A program made the translations under genes and the position numbers. Shown in pieces: positions 24,025 to 32,231 of a DNA stretch of 64,000 nt. The notes under the pieces are model-generated. The model did no database searches. It was not told the DNA's origin and worked only from the letters and a program-made list of their open reading frames with translations. The stretch covers positions 62,001-126,000 of the forward strand of contig JAJTHE010000021.1 in the NCBI GenBank assembly GCA_021298815.1. The letters are read 5' to 3'. The DNA comes from Betaproteobacteria bacterium (GTDB taxonomy: Bacteria > Pseudomonadota > Gammaproteobacteria > Burkholderiales > CAIKXV01). The stretch's first letter is position 1, and every line of letters starts with the position of its first letter.

Positions 24025-24897
24025 ATGAGCGACGCATCCGCGCCGTCCCCGCTCCCCGCACCGCCCTGGCTGCGCATCCTGCGCCATCCGGGCGTGCGCC
24101 TGCTCCTGCTCGGCTTCCTGCTGTTCTACACGCTGGGCTTCAGCAACCATTTCATGGCGGCGCAGGAAGGCTCGCCGCTGGCAGCCCTCGCGGTGGCGGT
24201 CGGCATGGTCGCGCTGGGCCTGGCGATCTACGCGGGCTTCGTCCGCTGGGTGGAAGGTCGCCAGGTCACCGAGCTCGCGCTGTCGCCGGCCGCGCGTGAA
24301 CTGGGCCTCGGCCTGGCGGTCGGCACCGCGCTCTACACGTCCTGCGTGCTGGTTCTGATGGTGCTGGGCATCTACCGCATCGAGGGGCTGAATCCGCTGT
24401 CTTTCCTGCTGCCGGCCGTGGCGATGGCGCTGAGTTCCGGCTTCCTGGAAGAGCTGCTGTTCCGTGGCGCGCTGTTCCGGATCGTCGAGGAGTGGGCGGG
24501 CAGCTGGGTGGCGCTGGTGGTGTCTTCCTTCGTATTCGGGTTCCTGCACCTGGTGAATCCCGAGGCCACCGTCACCGGTGCGCTGTTCAGCAGCATCGAG
24601 GCCGGCCTGCTCCTCGCGGCCGCGTACATGGTCACGCGCCGCCTGTGGCTGGGCATCGGCTTCCATGTGTCGTGGAACTACACCCAGTCGGCGGTCTTCT
24701 CCGGCATCGTCTCCGGCGGCGAGGCCGCGCCGGGGTTGATCCGGGACACGATCGAAGGGCCGGCCCTGCTGACCGGCGGGTCGTTCGGCATCGAGGCGTC
24801 GCTGACCGCGTTCGTGTTCTGCACGGCCGTGGGCATCGTGCTGCTCAGGATGGCGATGCGGCGGGGCCACGTGGTGCCGCCGTCGTGGAAGCGCTGA
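24025..24897 (+). CDS. CPBP intramembrane glutamic endopeptidase (CAAX protease family)
   Basis: The 290-residue polytopic membrane protein has about seven hydrophobic segments. The three motifs of the CPBP/Rce1 family are complete: EELLFRG at 142-148 (E142, E143, R147), FGFLHL at 171-176 (H175) and HVSWN at 214-218. These membrane proteases cleave within or next to the bilayer and in bacteria often process peptides or give immunity to them. No bacteriocin gene is nearby. The last helix is followed by a short basic tail. Its role here is unknown, and it is one of few genes in the window not tied to carboxylate uptake. Confidence 0.88.
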   Translation: MSDASAPSPLPAPPWLRILRHPGVRLLLLGFLLFYTLGFSNHFMAAQEGSPLAALAVAVGMVALGLAIYAGFVRWVEGRQVTELALSPAARELGLGLAVGTALYTSCVLVLMVLGIYRIEGLNPLSFLLPAVAMALSSGFLEELLFRGALFRIVEEWAGSWVALVVSSFVFGFLHLVNPEATVTGALFSSIEAGLLLAAAYMVTRRLWLGIGFHVSWNYTQSAVFSGIVSGGEAAPGLIRDTIEGPALLTGGSFGIEASLTAFVFCTAVGIVLLRMAMRRGHVVPPSWKR

Positions 24898-24966
24898 CCC
24901 CGCGGTAGGGCGTAGACTCGAGCCAGACGTCGATCCATCGACGCAGCCGCACCCCGGAGGAGAACC

Positions 24967-25935
24967 ATGCGCCATCTCGCGATTGCCGCGACCGCCCTTG
25001 CCATTGCCTTGCCGCCCACCCATGCGGCTGCGCAGTCCTTCCCCGCCAAGCCCCTGCGCATGGTGGTGCCCACCGCACCCAGCGGTTCGGCCGACATCAT
25101 GGGCCGGCTCGCCGCCGAGCACCTGCAGAAGCGCCTGGGCCAGCCGGTCGTGGTCGAGAACCGCCCCGGCGCGGGACAGACCATCGCCACCAACGCGGTC
25201 GCGCGCAGCGAGCCGGATGGCTACACGCTGCTGCTGGTGACGGTGAGCTATGTCATCAACCCGGCGATCTATCCGAAGCTGCCCTACGATCCGAACACGG
25301 ACCTCACCGGGGTTGCGATGCTGGGCCGCGGGCCGCTGCTGGTGGCGGTGCATCCTTCACTGCCCGTGCGTTCGGTGAAGGAACTGATCGCGCTGGGACG
25401 TGCCCGGGCGGGCAAGCTCGACTTCGGCAGTGCCGGCGCCGGCACCATCCCGCACCTGGCCGCCGAACTGTTCGTGAGCTATGCGAAGGTGCCGATGGTG
25501 CACGTGCCCTACAAGGGCATCGCGCCCGCAGTCGCGGCCGCCGTCGCGGGCGAGGTGCCGGTGGTGTTCTCGAGCACGCCGGCGGTGAGTCCGATGGTGA
25601 AGGCGCAGCGGCTGCGTGCGCTGGCGGTCACCACGGCGAAGCGGGCGGCGTTCATGCCCGAGCTGCCCTCGGTCGCGGAAGCCGGCGTGCCCGGCTATGA
25701 CGTGGCGACCTGGTGGGGCGTGCTGGCACCGGCGAAGACGCCGGTGGCCATCGTCAACCGGCTCAACGACGAGATCCGCAAGGGCATGGCGTCCGACGAA
25801 GCCACCAGCGTGATCATCGCCAACGGCGCGGTACCCGAGCTGCAGATGATGCCGGACCAGTTCAATGCGCTGCTGACGGCGGAGATCGCGGCCTGGAAGA
25901 AGGTCGTCCGCGAACGCAACATCAAGGCGGACTGA
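24967..25935 (+). CDS. Bug/TctC receptor B8
   Basis: The 322-residue precursor has leader MRHLAIAATALAIALPPTHA, cleaved at AAA-QS, and GGAGGAG five bases before the ATG. The first ligand loop is PTAPSGSAD, with Ser replacing the first Gly of the PGG motif, a position rarely changed elsewhere in the window. The second loop is the usual HVPYKG. The gene has no enzyme partner on its strand. Its last 14 bases overlap the end of convergent B9, so the two are not co-transcribed. GTCGAT-cc-ATCGAC upstream is a short hairpin of unknown meaning. Confidence 0.92.
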   Translation: MRHLAIAATALAIALPPTHAAAQSFPAKPLRMVVPTAPSGSADIMGRLAAEHLQKRLGQPVVVENRPGAGQTIATNAVARSEPDGYTLLLVTVSYVINPAIYPKLPYDPNTDLTGVAMLGRGPLLVAVHPSLPVRSVKELIALGRARAGKLDFGSAGAGTIPHLAAELFVSYAKVPMVHVPYKGIAPAVAAAVAGEVPVVFSSTPAVSPMVKAQRLRALAVTTAKRAAFMPELPSVAEAGVPGYDVATWWGVLAPAKTPVAIVNRLNDEIRKGMASDEATSVIIANGAVPELQMMPDQFNALLTAEIAAWKKVVRERNIKAD

Positions 25936-26860
25936 CCAGGCCCAGTGCCTGCAGCATGTCGCGGGTGAAGGCGCGCTCGTCGTCGAGGAACGACTGCAGC
26001 GGCGTGCCGGTGAGCAAGTGGTCGGTCCAGCCGTTGGCGGCCAGTTCGTCCTGCCACTGCGGGTGCCGGACGGCCTTGCCCAGCACCTGCGTCCAGTACG
26101 CCAGATGCGCGCTGCCGATGCCCGGCGCAGCGAGCACGCCGCGCCACTGGCCGATGACGCAGGGCACGGACGACTCGGTCCATGTGGGTGCGCCGGCGAA
26201 CACGCCAGACAGGCGAGCGGGTGCGGACACCACCAGCGTGCGGACGGTGCCGGCCTCAAGCGCCTTGCGCGCACTGACCGCGGAGATCACGCCGAGCTGT
26301 GCATTGCCTGCGGCCACGTCGTCCACCGCGTAGGGTGCCGACTCGAACACGCGCAGGTCCAGCTTGCGGGGATCGGCACCCGCGTGCGTGAGCAGCTGTC
26401 CCATCGCGATATGGCTCGTGCTGCCGACGGCAGTCGCCAGCGAAATCCTGATCGAGGCGGGATCGGCGGCGAGCATCGAGAGCAGGGTCGTTGCATCGCG
26501 GATCGGGGAATCGGCCGGCACGATGAACGCGAGGTACTCGGTGAACAGGTTCGCCACCGGCACCAGCGCCGCATGGTCGAAGGTGCCGGTGCCGAGGATG
26601 CGGTTGCTCAGCAGCGGTGGCGCGCTGATCGACAGCACATGCGGATCGCCCGCGCGTGCGCGCAACGCCTCCCAGGCATGGCCACCGCCGTTGCCCGGCA
26701 GGTTGGCGAGCGTCATCGGCACGTCGATCAGCTTCGCCGATTCCAGGATGCGGATCAGCGTGCGCGCCGGGCGATCCTGGCCGCCACCGGGCGGGGTGCC
26801 GACGATGAATTCGATCTCGCGGGTGGGGTGCCAGGCGGGTGGCGGGGTGGATGGTGTCAT
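25922..26860 (-). CDS. Bug-like protein without export signal, B9
   Basis: The 312-residue protein aligns with the Bug fold from REIEFIVGTPPGGGQD onward but has only 14 polar residues (MTPSTPPPAWHPTR) before the first strand. The B10 stop is 33 bp upstream, so no missed leader can be added. The second-loop region reads VFESAPYAVDDV rather than HVPYKG, and the ligand-cradle motifs after LSGVFAGAPTWTES are divergent. It may be a cytoplasmic binding protein, perhaps presenting or sensing the ligand imported through its partner B10, or a receptor that has lost function. Confidence 0.82.
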   Translation of the reverse strand: MTPSTPPPAWHPTREIEFIVGTPPGGGQDRPARTLIRILESAKLIDVPMTLANLPGNGGGHAWEALRARAGDPHVLSISAPPLLSNRILGTGTFDHAALVPVANLFTEYLAFIVPADSPIRDATTLLSMLAADPASIRISLATAVGSTSHIAMGQLLTHAGADPRKLDLRVFESAPYAVDDVAAGNAQLGVISAVSARKALEAGTVRTLVVSAPARLSGVFAGAPTWTESSVPCVIGQWRGVLAAPGIGSAHLAYWTQVLGKAVRHPQWQDELAANGWTDHLLTGTPLQSFLDDERAFTRDMLQALGLVSPP

Positions 26861-26893
26861 GGGGCTTCCCTGCTCGCCGGCGTGCAGTCGCCG

Positions 26894-27841
26894 CTACTCC
26901 GGCTTGATCCCGATCGCCTTGACCACCCTGGCCCAGCGCGCGATCTCTTCGCGCACGAAGCGGGAAAACTCCTCGGGCGAACTGGGCGCCACGTCGGCCC
27001 CGAGCGCGTTGAGCTTGCTGGTGATGTCGGGGTTCCTGAGTATCTTCGCCGACTCGTTGCTCAGCCGGCCGATGATGCTGGCGGGTGTGCCTGCCGGCGC
27101 GAACAACCCGAACCACAGCGTCACGTTGTAGCCGGGCACACCCGACTCGGAAACCGTCGGCACGTCGGGAAGCTGCGACGAGCGCTTCTCGCCGGTGACT
27201 GCGATCGCACGCAGGCGTCCCGACTGCACATGGGGCAGCCCGCCCGGGAAGCCCAGCGACGCGAGCTGGATATGTCCGGCGATGAGATCGCTGGCGACCG
27301 CGCCCGCGCCCTTGTAGGGCACGAAGGTCATCTGGATGCCGAGCAGTTCCATGCCGAGGTGGTTCGGCGAGCCGCTGTTGGCGCCGTAGGCGAGCTCCCC
27401 CGGGCGTGCCTTGCCCAAGGCGAGAAGGTCCTTCACCGACTTCACCCGCAGGGATGGATGCACTGCCAGGATGCTGGGAAAGACTGCTCCCTGGGTGACT
27501 GCGGCGAGGTCCTTCGCCATGTCGTAGGACAGCTTCTGGTACAGGCTCATCCCGACGGCTTGCGGCGAGCCTGCGATGAGCAGGGTGTGGCCGTCTGAAG
27601 GCGACTTCGCGACCAGTTCCGCGCCGATGTGGCCACCGCCGCCCGACCGGTTCTCGACGATGACCGGCCGGCCGAGGCTTTCGCCCAGCCCCGGCGCGAG
27701 GAAGCGCGCCAGCACGTCGGCCGAACCGCCGGGTGCCAGTGGCACGACAAGGCGCACTGGCCGCGTCGGATAGTCCTGCGCCGTGGCCGCGAGCGGCAGT
27801 GCGGCGAGCGCGTACGCGGCGACGCGAACGAGTGGCTTCAC
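26894..27841 (-). CDS. Bug/TctC receptor B10
   Basis: The 315-residue precursor is among the shorter receptors here. Leader MKPLVRVAAYALAALPLAAT is cleaved near ATA-QD, and AGGAGGAG precedes the ATG. The loops are PLAPGGSAD and FVPYKGAGAV. Mid-sequence NSGSPNHLGMELLG replaces the usual GIGS..HL pattern. It sits between the PDC-hydrolase-like gene (86 bp upstream) and signal-less B9 (33 bp downstream), all on one strand. That makes a three-gene unit likely, with a pyrone, dicarboxylate or aromatic-derived acid as ligand. Confidence 0.93.
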   Translation of the reverse strand: MKPLVRVAAYALAALPLAATAQDYPTRPVRLVVPLAPGGSADVLARFLAPGLGESLGRPVIVENRSGGGGHIGAELVAKSPSDGHTLLIAGSPQAVGMSLYQKLSYDMAKDLAAVTQGAVFPSILAVHPSLRVKSVKDLLALGKARPGELAYGANSGSPNHLGMELLGIQMTFVPYKGAGAVASDLIAGHIQLASLGFPGGLPHVQSGRLRAIAVTGEKRSSQLPDVPTVSESGVPGYNVTLWFGLFAPAGTPASIIGRLSNESAKILRNPDITSKLNALGADVAPSSPEEFSRFVREEIARWARVVKAIGIKPE

Positions 27842-27927
27842 GGACTCCTCCTGTCTGGTCTGGCGTCGATCTTTGCCGACGTCTGCGGGGCGTGGGTGCT
27901 GCGGGGCGTTAGGTCAGGCGATCCGCA

Positions 27928-28836
27928 TCAGTCGAAATCGTAGACCTTGCGCGGGTTGTCGAGCAGGATCCTGTGCTGCTGAGCGGGATCGTCGGTCCAC
28001 GCGGACAGGACGTCCAGCAGGTCGCCGTCGTTGGGCATCACGAAGTTGGCGGGCATATGGCCTGGCACGGCAGGATGGGGCCAGTCGCTGCCCCAGACGG
28101 TACGATCGGGTGCCGCCGCGATCAGGGCCTTCGCGAACGGCACCACGTCCGGCCACGGATACGGCAGTTCGGATAGCCGGTAGGGTGCGGACAGCTTCAC
28201 CCAGAACCGCTCTTCCCGCATGAGCTCGAGCAGGGCGGCGAAGCCGGGGTGCGTGACGCCGGCCTCCGCGGGGATGTGGCCCATGTGGTCGAACACGACA
28301 TGCACCGGCAGCTTGCGCAGGCGCGGGGCGATCTCGGGCAGGTTGCGCGAGTCGACATGCAGCTGCACATGCCACTTGAACGGACTGACGCGGGCGGCGA
28401 TCGTTTCGAGGTCGTCGAGCATCAGCCCGCTCTTCGCGAACAGGTTGACGCGCACGCCGCGGAAGCCCGCCTTGTGCAGTCGATCGAGTTCCTGCTCCGG
28501 CACGTCCGTCGGGACCACCGCGACGCCGCGCCATGCGCCCTTCATCTCGACCAGCGTATCGAGCTGGCGCTCGTTGTCCATCCCGTACACGCTGGGCGTG
28601 ACGAGCACGGCGCGCGAGATGCCCAGCGTCGCCAGCAACGCACGGTACTGCGCGAGCGTGACGTCAGGCGGCGTGAACAGGCGCTTGGGCGAGAACGGGT
28701 AACGCGCCACCGGACCGAAGATGTGCGCGTGGCAGTCGATCGCGCCAGCGGGCGCCTGCAGCTTCGGCTTGCGTGGCGATACGTCGGGGCCATCGCAGAT
28801 CGGGATGCCATCGGCATCCAGCGGGGCGTTGCTCAT
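27928..28836 (-). CDS. amidohydrolase-2 family protein, 2-pyrone-4,6-dicarboxylate hydrolase (LigI)-like
   Basis: The 302-residue TIM-barrel hydrolase has AIDCHAHIFGP at 32-42 (metal-type H36 and H38), LVTPSVYGMDN, GVRVNLFAKSGL, HVVFDHMGHIP and the terminal WGSDWPHPAVPG with the catalytic Asp. This order is typical of LigI-type lactone hydrolases and related amidohydrolase-2 enzymes. LigI opens 2-pyrone-4,6-dicarboxylate in protocatechuate 4,5-cleavage. The divergent RraA-type gene 75 bp away has the fold of the next enzymes of that route. The family is secure; the PDC substrate is an inference from fold and context. Confidence 0.82.
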   Translation of the reverse strand: MSNAPLDADGIPICDGPDVSPRKPKLQAPAGAIDCHAHIFGPVARYPFSPKRLFTPPDVTLAQYRALLATLGISRAVLVTPSVYGMDNERQLDTLVEMKGAWRGVAVVPTDVPEQELDRLHKAGFRGVRVNLFAKSGLMLDDLETIAARVSPFKWHVQLHVDSRNLPEIAPRLRKLPVHVVFDHMGHIPAEAGVTHPGFAALLELMREERFWVKLSAPYRLSELPYPWPDVVPFAKALIAAAPDRTVWGSDWPHPAVPGHMPANFVMPNDGDLLDVLSAWTDDPAQQHRILLDNPRKVYDFD

Positions 28837-28911
28837 CGGGGACCTCGCACGGTGTTTTCTGAAGTCAGCGTAGCATAGCCAATCGTCAAACTACGCGCGA
28901 CCGAGGACCCC

Positions 28912-29661
28912 ATGGCGGACAAGCCACTCACCGGCAAGATCGATCCCAGACGCATCGTGATGCGCGACATACCCCGTCCCTCGCGGGCGGTGATCGAGGA
29001 CTTCCTCGCGCTCACGGATCTCGCGGGAACGGTGTCCGATGCGATGGACGAGCTGGGCATCGACGCGGCCATCCCGGCCGGGGTGCTCCACCCGATGCTG
29101 CCTGGTGCGCGCATGGTCGGACCGGCAGTCACCGTGCGCAACATCCGGCAGTCGGTGCCGCCGACGCTGGGCGCGATGGAGCGCAAGTCGAAGCAGGCCG
29201 ACCTCGAGGCGCACAACCTTGCCGAGCCTGGCGACGTGATCGTGATCGAAGGTGCGGTCGATGTCTCCAGCCTCGGTGGCAACTCGTGCACCCTCGGCCA
29301 TCGGCAGGGCGAGGCCGGCGCGATCATCGATGGCGCCACGCGAGACGTCGAGACGGCCCGGCGGCTGGGCTATCCGGTCTGGGCCCGGGGCGTGAGCCTT
29401 GTCACCGGCAAGTGGCGGATGGAGACGGTCGCGATCAACGGCCCGGTGCAGATTGCCGGCGTGCCGGTGGACGCGGGCGACCTGGTGGTCGCCGATGACA
29501 ACGGCGTGTGCATCGTGCCGCGTGCGCGCGTGGCCGAGGTGCTCGCCCGTGCGCAGGCGCTGTCGGCGGCCGAAGACGAGCGCGCCCGCGATGTCGCAGC
29601 AGGGATGAGCATCCCGGACGTGGCGAACAAGGCGTACTTCAAGAAGATCGGCGGGAAGTGA
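28912..29661 (+). CDS. RraA-like/HMG-CHA aldolase superfamily protein
   Basis: The 249-residue protein has the RraA fold: TVSDAMDELGI in the front third, GPAVTVRNIRQS, DVIVIEGAVDVSSLGGN and the metal/pyruvate-binding block GAIIDGATRDVETARRLGYP near residues 140-160. The Arg-Asp pair in GATRD is the usual mark of active 4-hydroxy-4-methyl-2-oxoglutarate/4-carboxy-4-hydroxy-2-oxoadipate aldolases. GAGGA is five bases before the ATG. Read with its LigI-like neighbour, it could split an oxo-diacid to pyruvate and a smaller acid, but oxaloacetate decarboxylase activity is equally possible for this family. Confidence 0.83.
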   Translation: MADKPLTGKIDPRRIVMRDIPRPSRAVIEDFLALTDLAGTVSDAMDELGIDAAIPAGVLHPMLPGARMVGPAVTVRNIRQSVPPTLGAMERKSKQADLEAHNLAEPGDVIVIEGAVDVSSLGGNSCTLGHRQGEAGAIIDGATRDVETARRLGYPVWARGVSLVTGKWRMETVAINGPVQIAGVPVDAGDLVVADDNGVCIVPRARVAEVLARAQALSAAEDERARDVAAGMSIPDVANKAYFKKIGGK

Positions 29662-29683
29662 CGCACTCGCTGTCCTGAATCGC

Positions 29684-30862
29684 ATGCGCGACAACGACCT
29701 CTTCCGCCGCTTCCCCAGCATCCCGATGATGCGCAGCGCCGCACGGCGGCGGCTGCCCCGCTTCGCCTTCGAATACCTCGACGGCGGCGCCGGCACCGAC
29801 ATTGGCATCGACCGCAACTGGCGTGCGCTCGACGCCGTCGAGATCGTCCCGCGCTATGGCGTGTGCACCGCACTGCCGCCGGTCGACACCGAACTGTTCG
29901 GCTGCCGCTATGCCGGCCCGGTCGGCGTGGCACCGATGGGCAGCCCGGCGATCTGCTTCCCGGGCGCCGACCGCATGCTCGCGGCCGCGGCGCAGGCGGC
30001 GCGGCTGCCCTACACGCTGAGCGCCGTCGGAGGCATGACGATCGAGGAGGCCGCCGCGGTCGCGCCGGACGTGTTCTGGTTCCAGCTGCCCCGCCTGTCG
30101 CTCGATGGCCATCGGATCGGCCTGGACATGGCGAGTCGCGCGCAGGCGGCAGGCGCGCATGCGCTGATCCTCACGCTGGACACCCCGGTGCGCACCACCC
30201 GGCCGCGCGAAGTGCGCAGCGGCGTCACCACGCCGTTCCGTGTCGACCTGCGCATGCTGGTCGAGATCCTCGGCGCACCGTCATGGGCGCGGGCGATGCG
30301 CCGGCACGGCGTGCCCCGCTTCGCGAGCTTCCGGAAGTACGCGCCGAACGCGGGCCTCGCCGAGATGGCCGAGTTCGTGGCCCGGCAGACGCCCGGCGCG
30401 TTCGACTGGGAGGAGGTCGCGCTGTTCCGCGACCACTGGAAGGGGTCGCTGCTGGTGAAGGGCATCCTGCATCCGCAGGATGCGGAGCGGGCGCTGGCGA
30501 TCGGTTGCGACGGGATCGTCGTGTCCAACCATGGCGGCCGGCAGGTCGATGCGCTGCCGCCGCCGGTCGACGTGCTGCCGGCGATCGTGCGCACGGTCGC
30601 CGGCCGTGCGACGGTGCTGATGGATTCCGGCGTGCGCAGCGGCACCGACATCGTGCGTGCCGTGGCCCTCGGGGCCGATGCGGTGCTGATGGGCAAGTGC
30701 TTCCTGTGGAGCATCGGTGCGATCGGCGAGCGCGGGCCGCTGCATGCGATGGACCTGCTCCTGGGGGAGGCGCGGGCGTCGCTGGGGCAGGTCGGGGCGT
30801 TGACGCTGGCCGAGGCGCGGAAGGCGGAGGTGCGGCATGCGGCGGCGTACAGGTTCGCCTGA
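29684..30862 (+). CDS. FMN-dependent alpha-hydroxyacid oxidizing protein (LldD-like)
   Basis: The 392-residue TIM-barrel flavoenzyme has FAFEYLDGGAGTD near residue 27, VGVAPMGSPAI, LILTLDTPVRTTRPRE, KGILHPQDAERA and the active-site VSNHGGRQVD (catalytic His and Arg) at about 281-290. The FMN phosphate site MDSGVRSGTDIVRA follows. Family members oxidise lactate, glycolate or mandelate to 2-oxoacids. The start is 22 bp after the RraA-like stop, so the two are probably co-transcribed. One could make the oxo-acid that the other cleaves. I do not see an export signal, and the preferred hydroxyacid is unknown. Confidence 0.87.
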   Translation: MRDNDLFRRFPSIPMMRSAARRRLPRFAFEYLDGGAGTDIGIDRNWRALDAVEIVPRYGVCTALPPVDTELFGCRYAGPVGVAPMGSPAICFPGADRMLAAAAQAARLPYTLSAVGGMTIEEAAAVAPDVFWFQLPRLSLDGHRIGLDMASRAQAAGAHALILTLDTPVRTTRPREVRSGVTTPFRVDLRMLVEILGAPSWARAMRRHGVPRFASFRKYAPNAGLAEMAEFVARQTPGAFDWEEVALFRDHWKGSLLVKGILHPQDAERALAIGCDGIVVSNHGGRQVDALPPPVDVLPAIVRTVAGRATVLMDSGVRSGTDIVRAVALGADAVLMGKCFLWSIGAIGERGPLHAMDLLLGEARASLGQVGALTLAEARKAEVRHAAAYRFA

Positions 30863-30950
30863 CCCGAGGTATCGACCGGGTAACGGTGCTTCCGCCCGTT
30901 GCAGCAAGTCCCCGAGAGGGTAGACTTGTCAGCTGCAGAAGGCAGGCCCC

Positions 30951-31205
30951 ATGGATAGCTGGCCCGTTCAGGATGCAAAGGCGCGATTCAGCGAAATGCT
31001 CGATGCCTGCCTCAACGAGGGGCCGCAGCTCGTCACTCGTCGCGGGACGGAGGCAGCGGTGCTTGTTCCTGTCGGAGAGTGGCGCCGCCTGCAAGCCGCC
31101 GCACGGTCTTCGATCAAGCAGTTGCTGCTCAGCGACGAAGCGCGCCACGAGTTCCGGTTGCCGGCCCGCGGCAGTGCGCGGCGCCGCACGCCTGCCGCTG
31201 CATAG
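30951..31205 (+). CDS. Phd/YefM-family antitoxin, apparently orphan
   Basis: The 84-residue protein begins MDSWPVQDAKARFSEMLDAC and continues LVTRRGTEAAVLVPVGEWR, the Phd/YefM DNA-binding domain. The Arg-rich C-terminal third is where a toxin would be bound. No toxin gene follows: only 41 bp separate its stop from the end of convergent B11, and the short ORF starting at 31218 shows no PIN, RelE or Doc motif. Either the toxin was lost or the antitoxin now acts alone as a DNA-binding or cross-neutralising protein. AAGG is nine bases before the ATG and TAGACT at 30921 may be the -10 box. Confidence 0.82.
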   Translation: MDSWPVQDAKARFSEMLDACLNEGPQLVTRRGTEAAVLVPVGEWRRLQAAARSSIKQLLLSDEARHEFRLPARGSARRRTPAAA

Positions 31206-31246
31206 GGGGAGGGCCTGATGCACGGCACTGAGCAGTGCTACCCGAC

Positions 31247-32218
31247 CTATTCCTTCGCAACCAGGTTCGCCGCCTCGATCATCGGCTTCCATCGCGCGCT
31301 TTCGCTGGCGACGAACCGGTTGAACGTCTCCATGCTCATCGCCTCTGGCAGGAGGCCGTAGCGGCTCAGCTGCTTCTGCACCTCGGGCCGCGCGAGGAAG
31401 GTCGAAAGTTCTGCGTGCAGTCGCGTGGCGACCGGCCTCGGAAAGCCCGCCGGCGCCGACAACGCGTACCAGGTCGAGCTCACCAGCGACGGGTGCCCCA
31501 GTTCGCGCAGCGTCGGTACGTCCGGGTAGTCCGCCAGCCGCTGCGATGACGTGACGGCGAGCGGAAGCAGCGTGCCTGCACGGATGAACGTCGAGGTCGA
31601 GGCGGAGGTCAGCGTCGAGAAGACCACGTGCCCGCCGGCGGCATCGGCGAGACCCTGCACCGTGCTGCGGTAGGGCACGTGCGACACGCTGATCTTCAGC
31701 GCGGCGGCAATGGCCTCGCCCATCACATGGCCGTCGGAGCCGACGCCGGCCGATGCGAAGGTCATCGGCCTGCCGAGGGCCTTGCCGTACTCGATGAACT
31801 CGGCGACCGTCTTCACCTTCGTGCTCGGATGCACCGCGAGCATCACGGGCGGGCCGGCGATGTAGGCGATGTGGGTGAAGTCCCTGATCGGATGGTAGGG
31901 CGTCTTCGGCGCGATCACCGGCACCAGCGACATCGTGGTGAGGTTCGTCACGCCCAGCGTGTAGCCGTCGGACTCCGCCTTCGCGATCGCCTGCGCGCCG
32001 ATCGCCCCGCCGGCACCGGTGCGGTTCTCGACGATGAACGGCTGCTTGAAGGTGGCCGACAGGTGGTCCGCGACGAAGCGGGAGACGATGTCGGCGGTGC
32101 CGCCCACGCCGAACGGGGCAATGATGCGCACCGGGCGCTGGGGCCAGTCCTGGGCGAGGGCGGATGTCGTCGTGAACCCTGCGGCGGTGAGCAGCAGGAC
32201 GACCAGTCGCTTCGTCAT
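31247..32218 (-). CDS. Bug/TctC receptor B11
   Basis: The 323-residue precursor has leader MTKRLVVLLLTAAGFTTTSA, cleaved after ALA-QD. The first loop is PFGVGGTAD (Val for Pro) and the second HVPYRSTVQG, where Arg-Ser replaces Lys-Gly. Together these mark it as one of the more distinct receptors here. The ALGRPMTFASAGVGSDGHVMG block is also unusual. Its ATG lies 13 bp after the MmgE/PrpD stop, giving a B12-MmgE/PrpD-B11 unit in which one enzyme is flanked by two receptors. It converges on the orphan antitoxin. Confidence 0.92.
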   Translation of the reverse strand: MTKRLVVLLLTAAGFTTTSALAQDWPQRPVRIIAPFGVGGTADIVSRFVADHLSATFKQPFIVENRTGAGGAIGAQAIAKAESDGYTLGVTNLTTMSLVPVIAPKTPYHPIRDFTHIAYIAGPPVMLAVHPSTKVKTVAEFIEYGKALGRPMTFASAGVGSDGHVMGEAIAAALKISVSHVPYRSTVQGLADAAGGHVVFSTLTSASTSTFIRAGTLLPLAVTSSQRLADYPDVPTLRELGHPSLVSSTWYALSAPAGFPRPVATRLHAELSTFLARPEVQKQLSRYGLLPEAMSMETFNRFVASESARWKPMIEAANLVAKE

Positions 32219-32231
32219 GGTCTGGGTTCCA

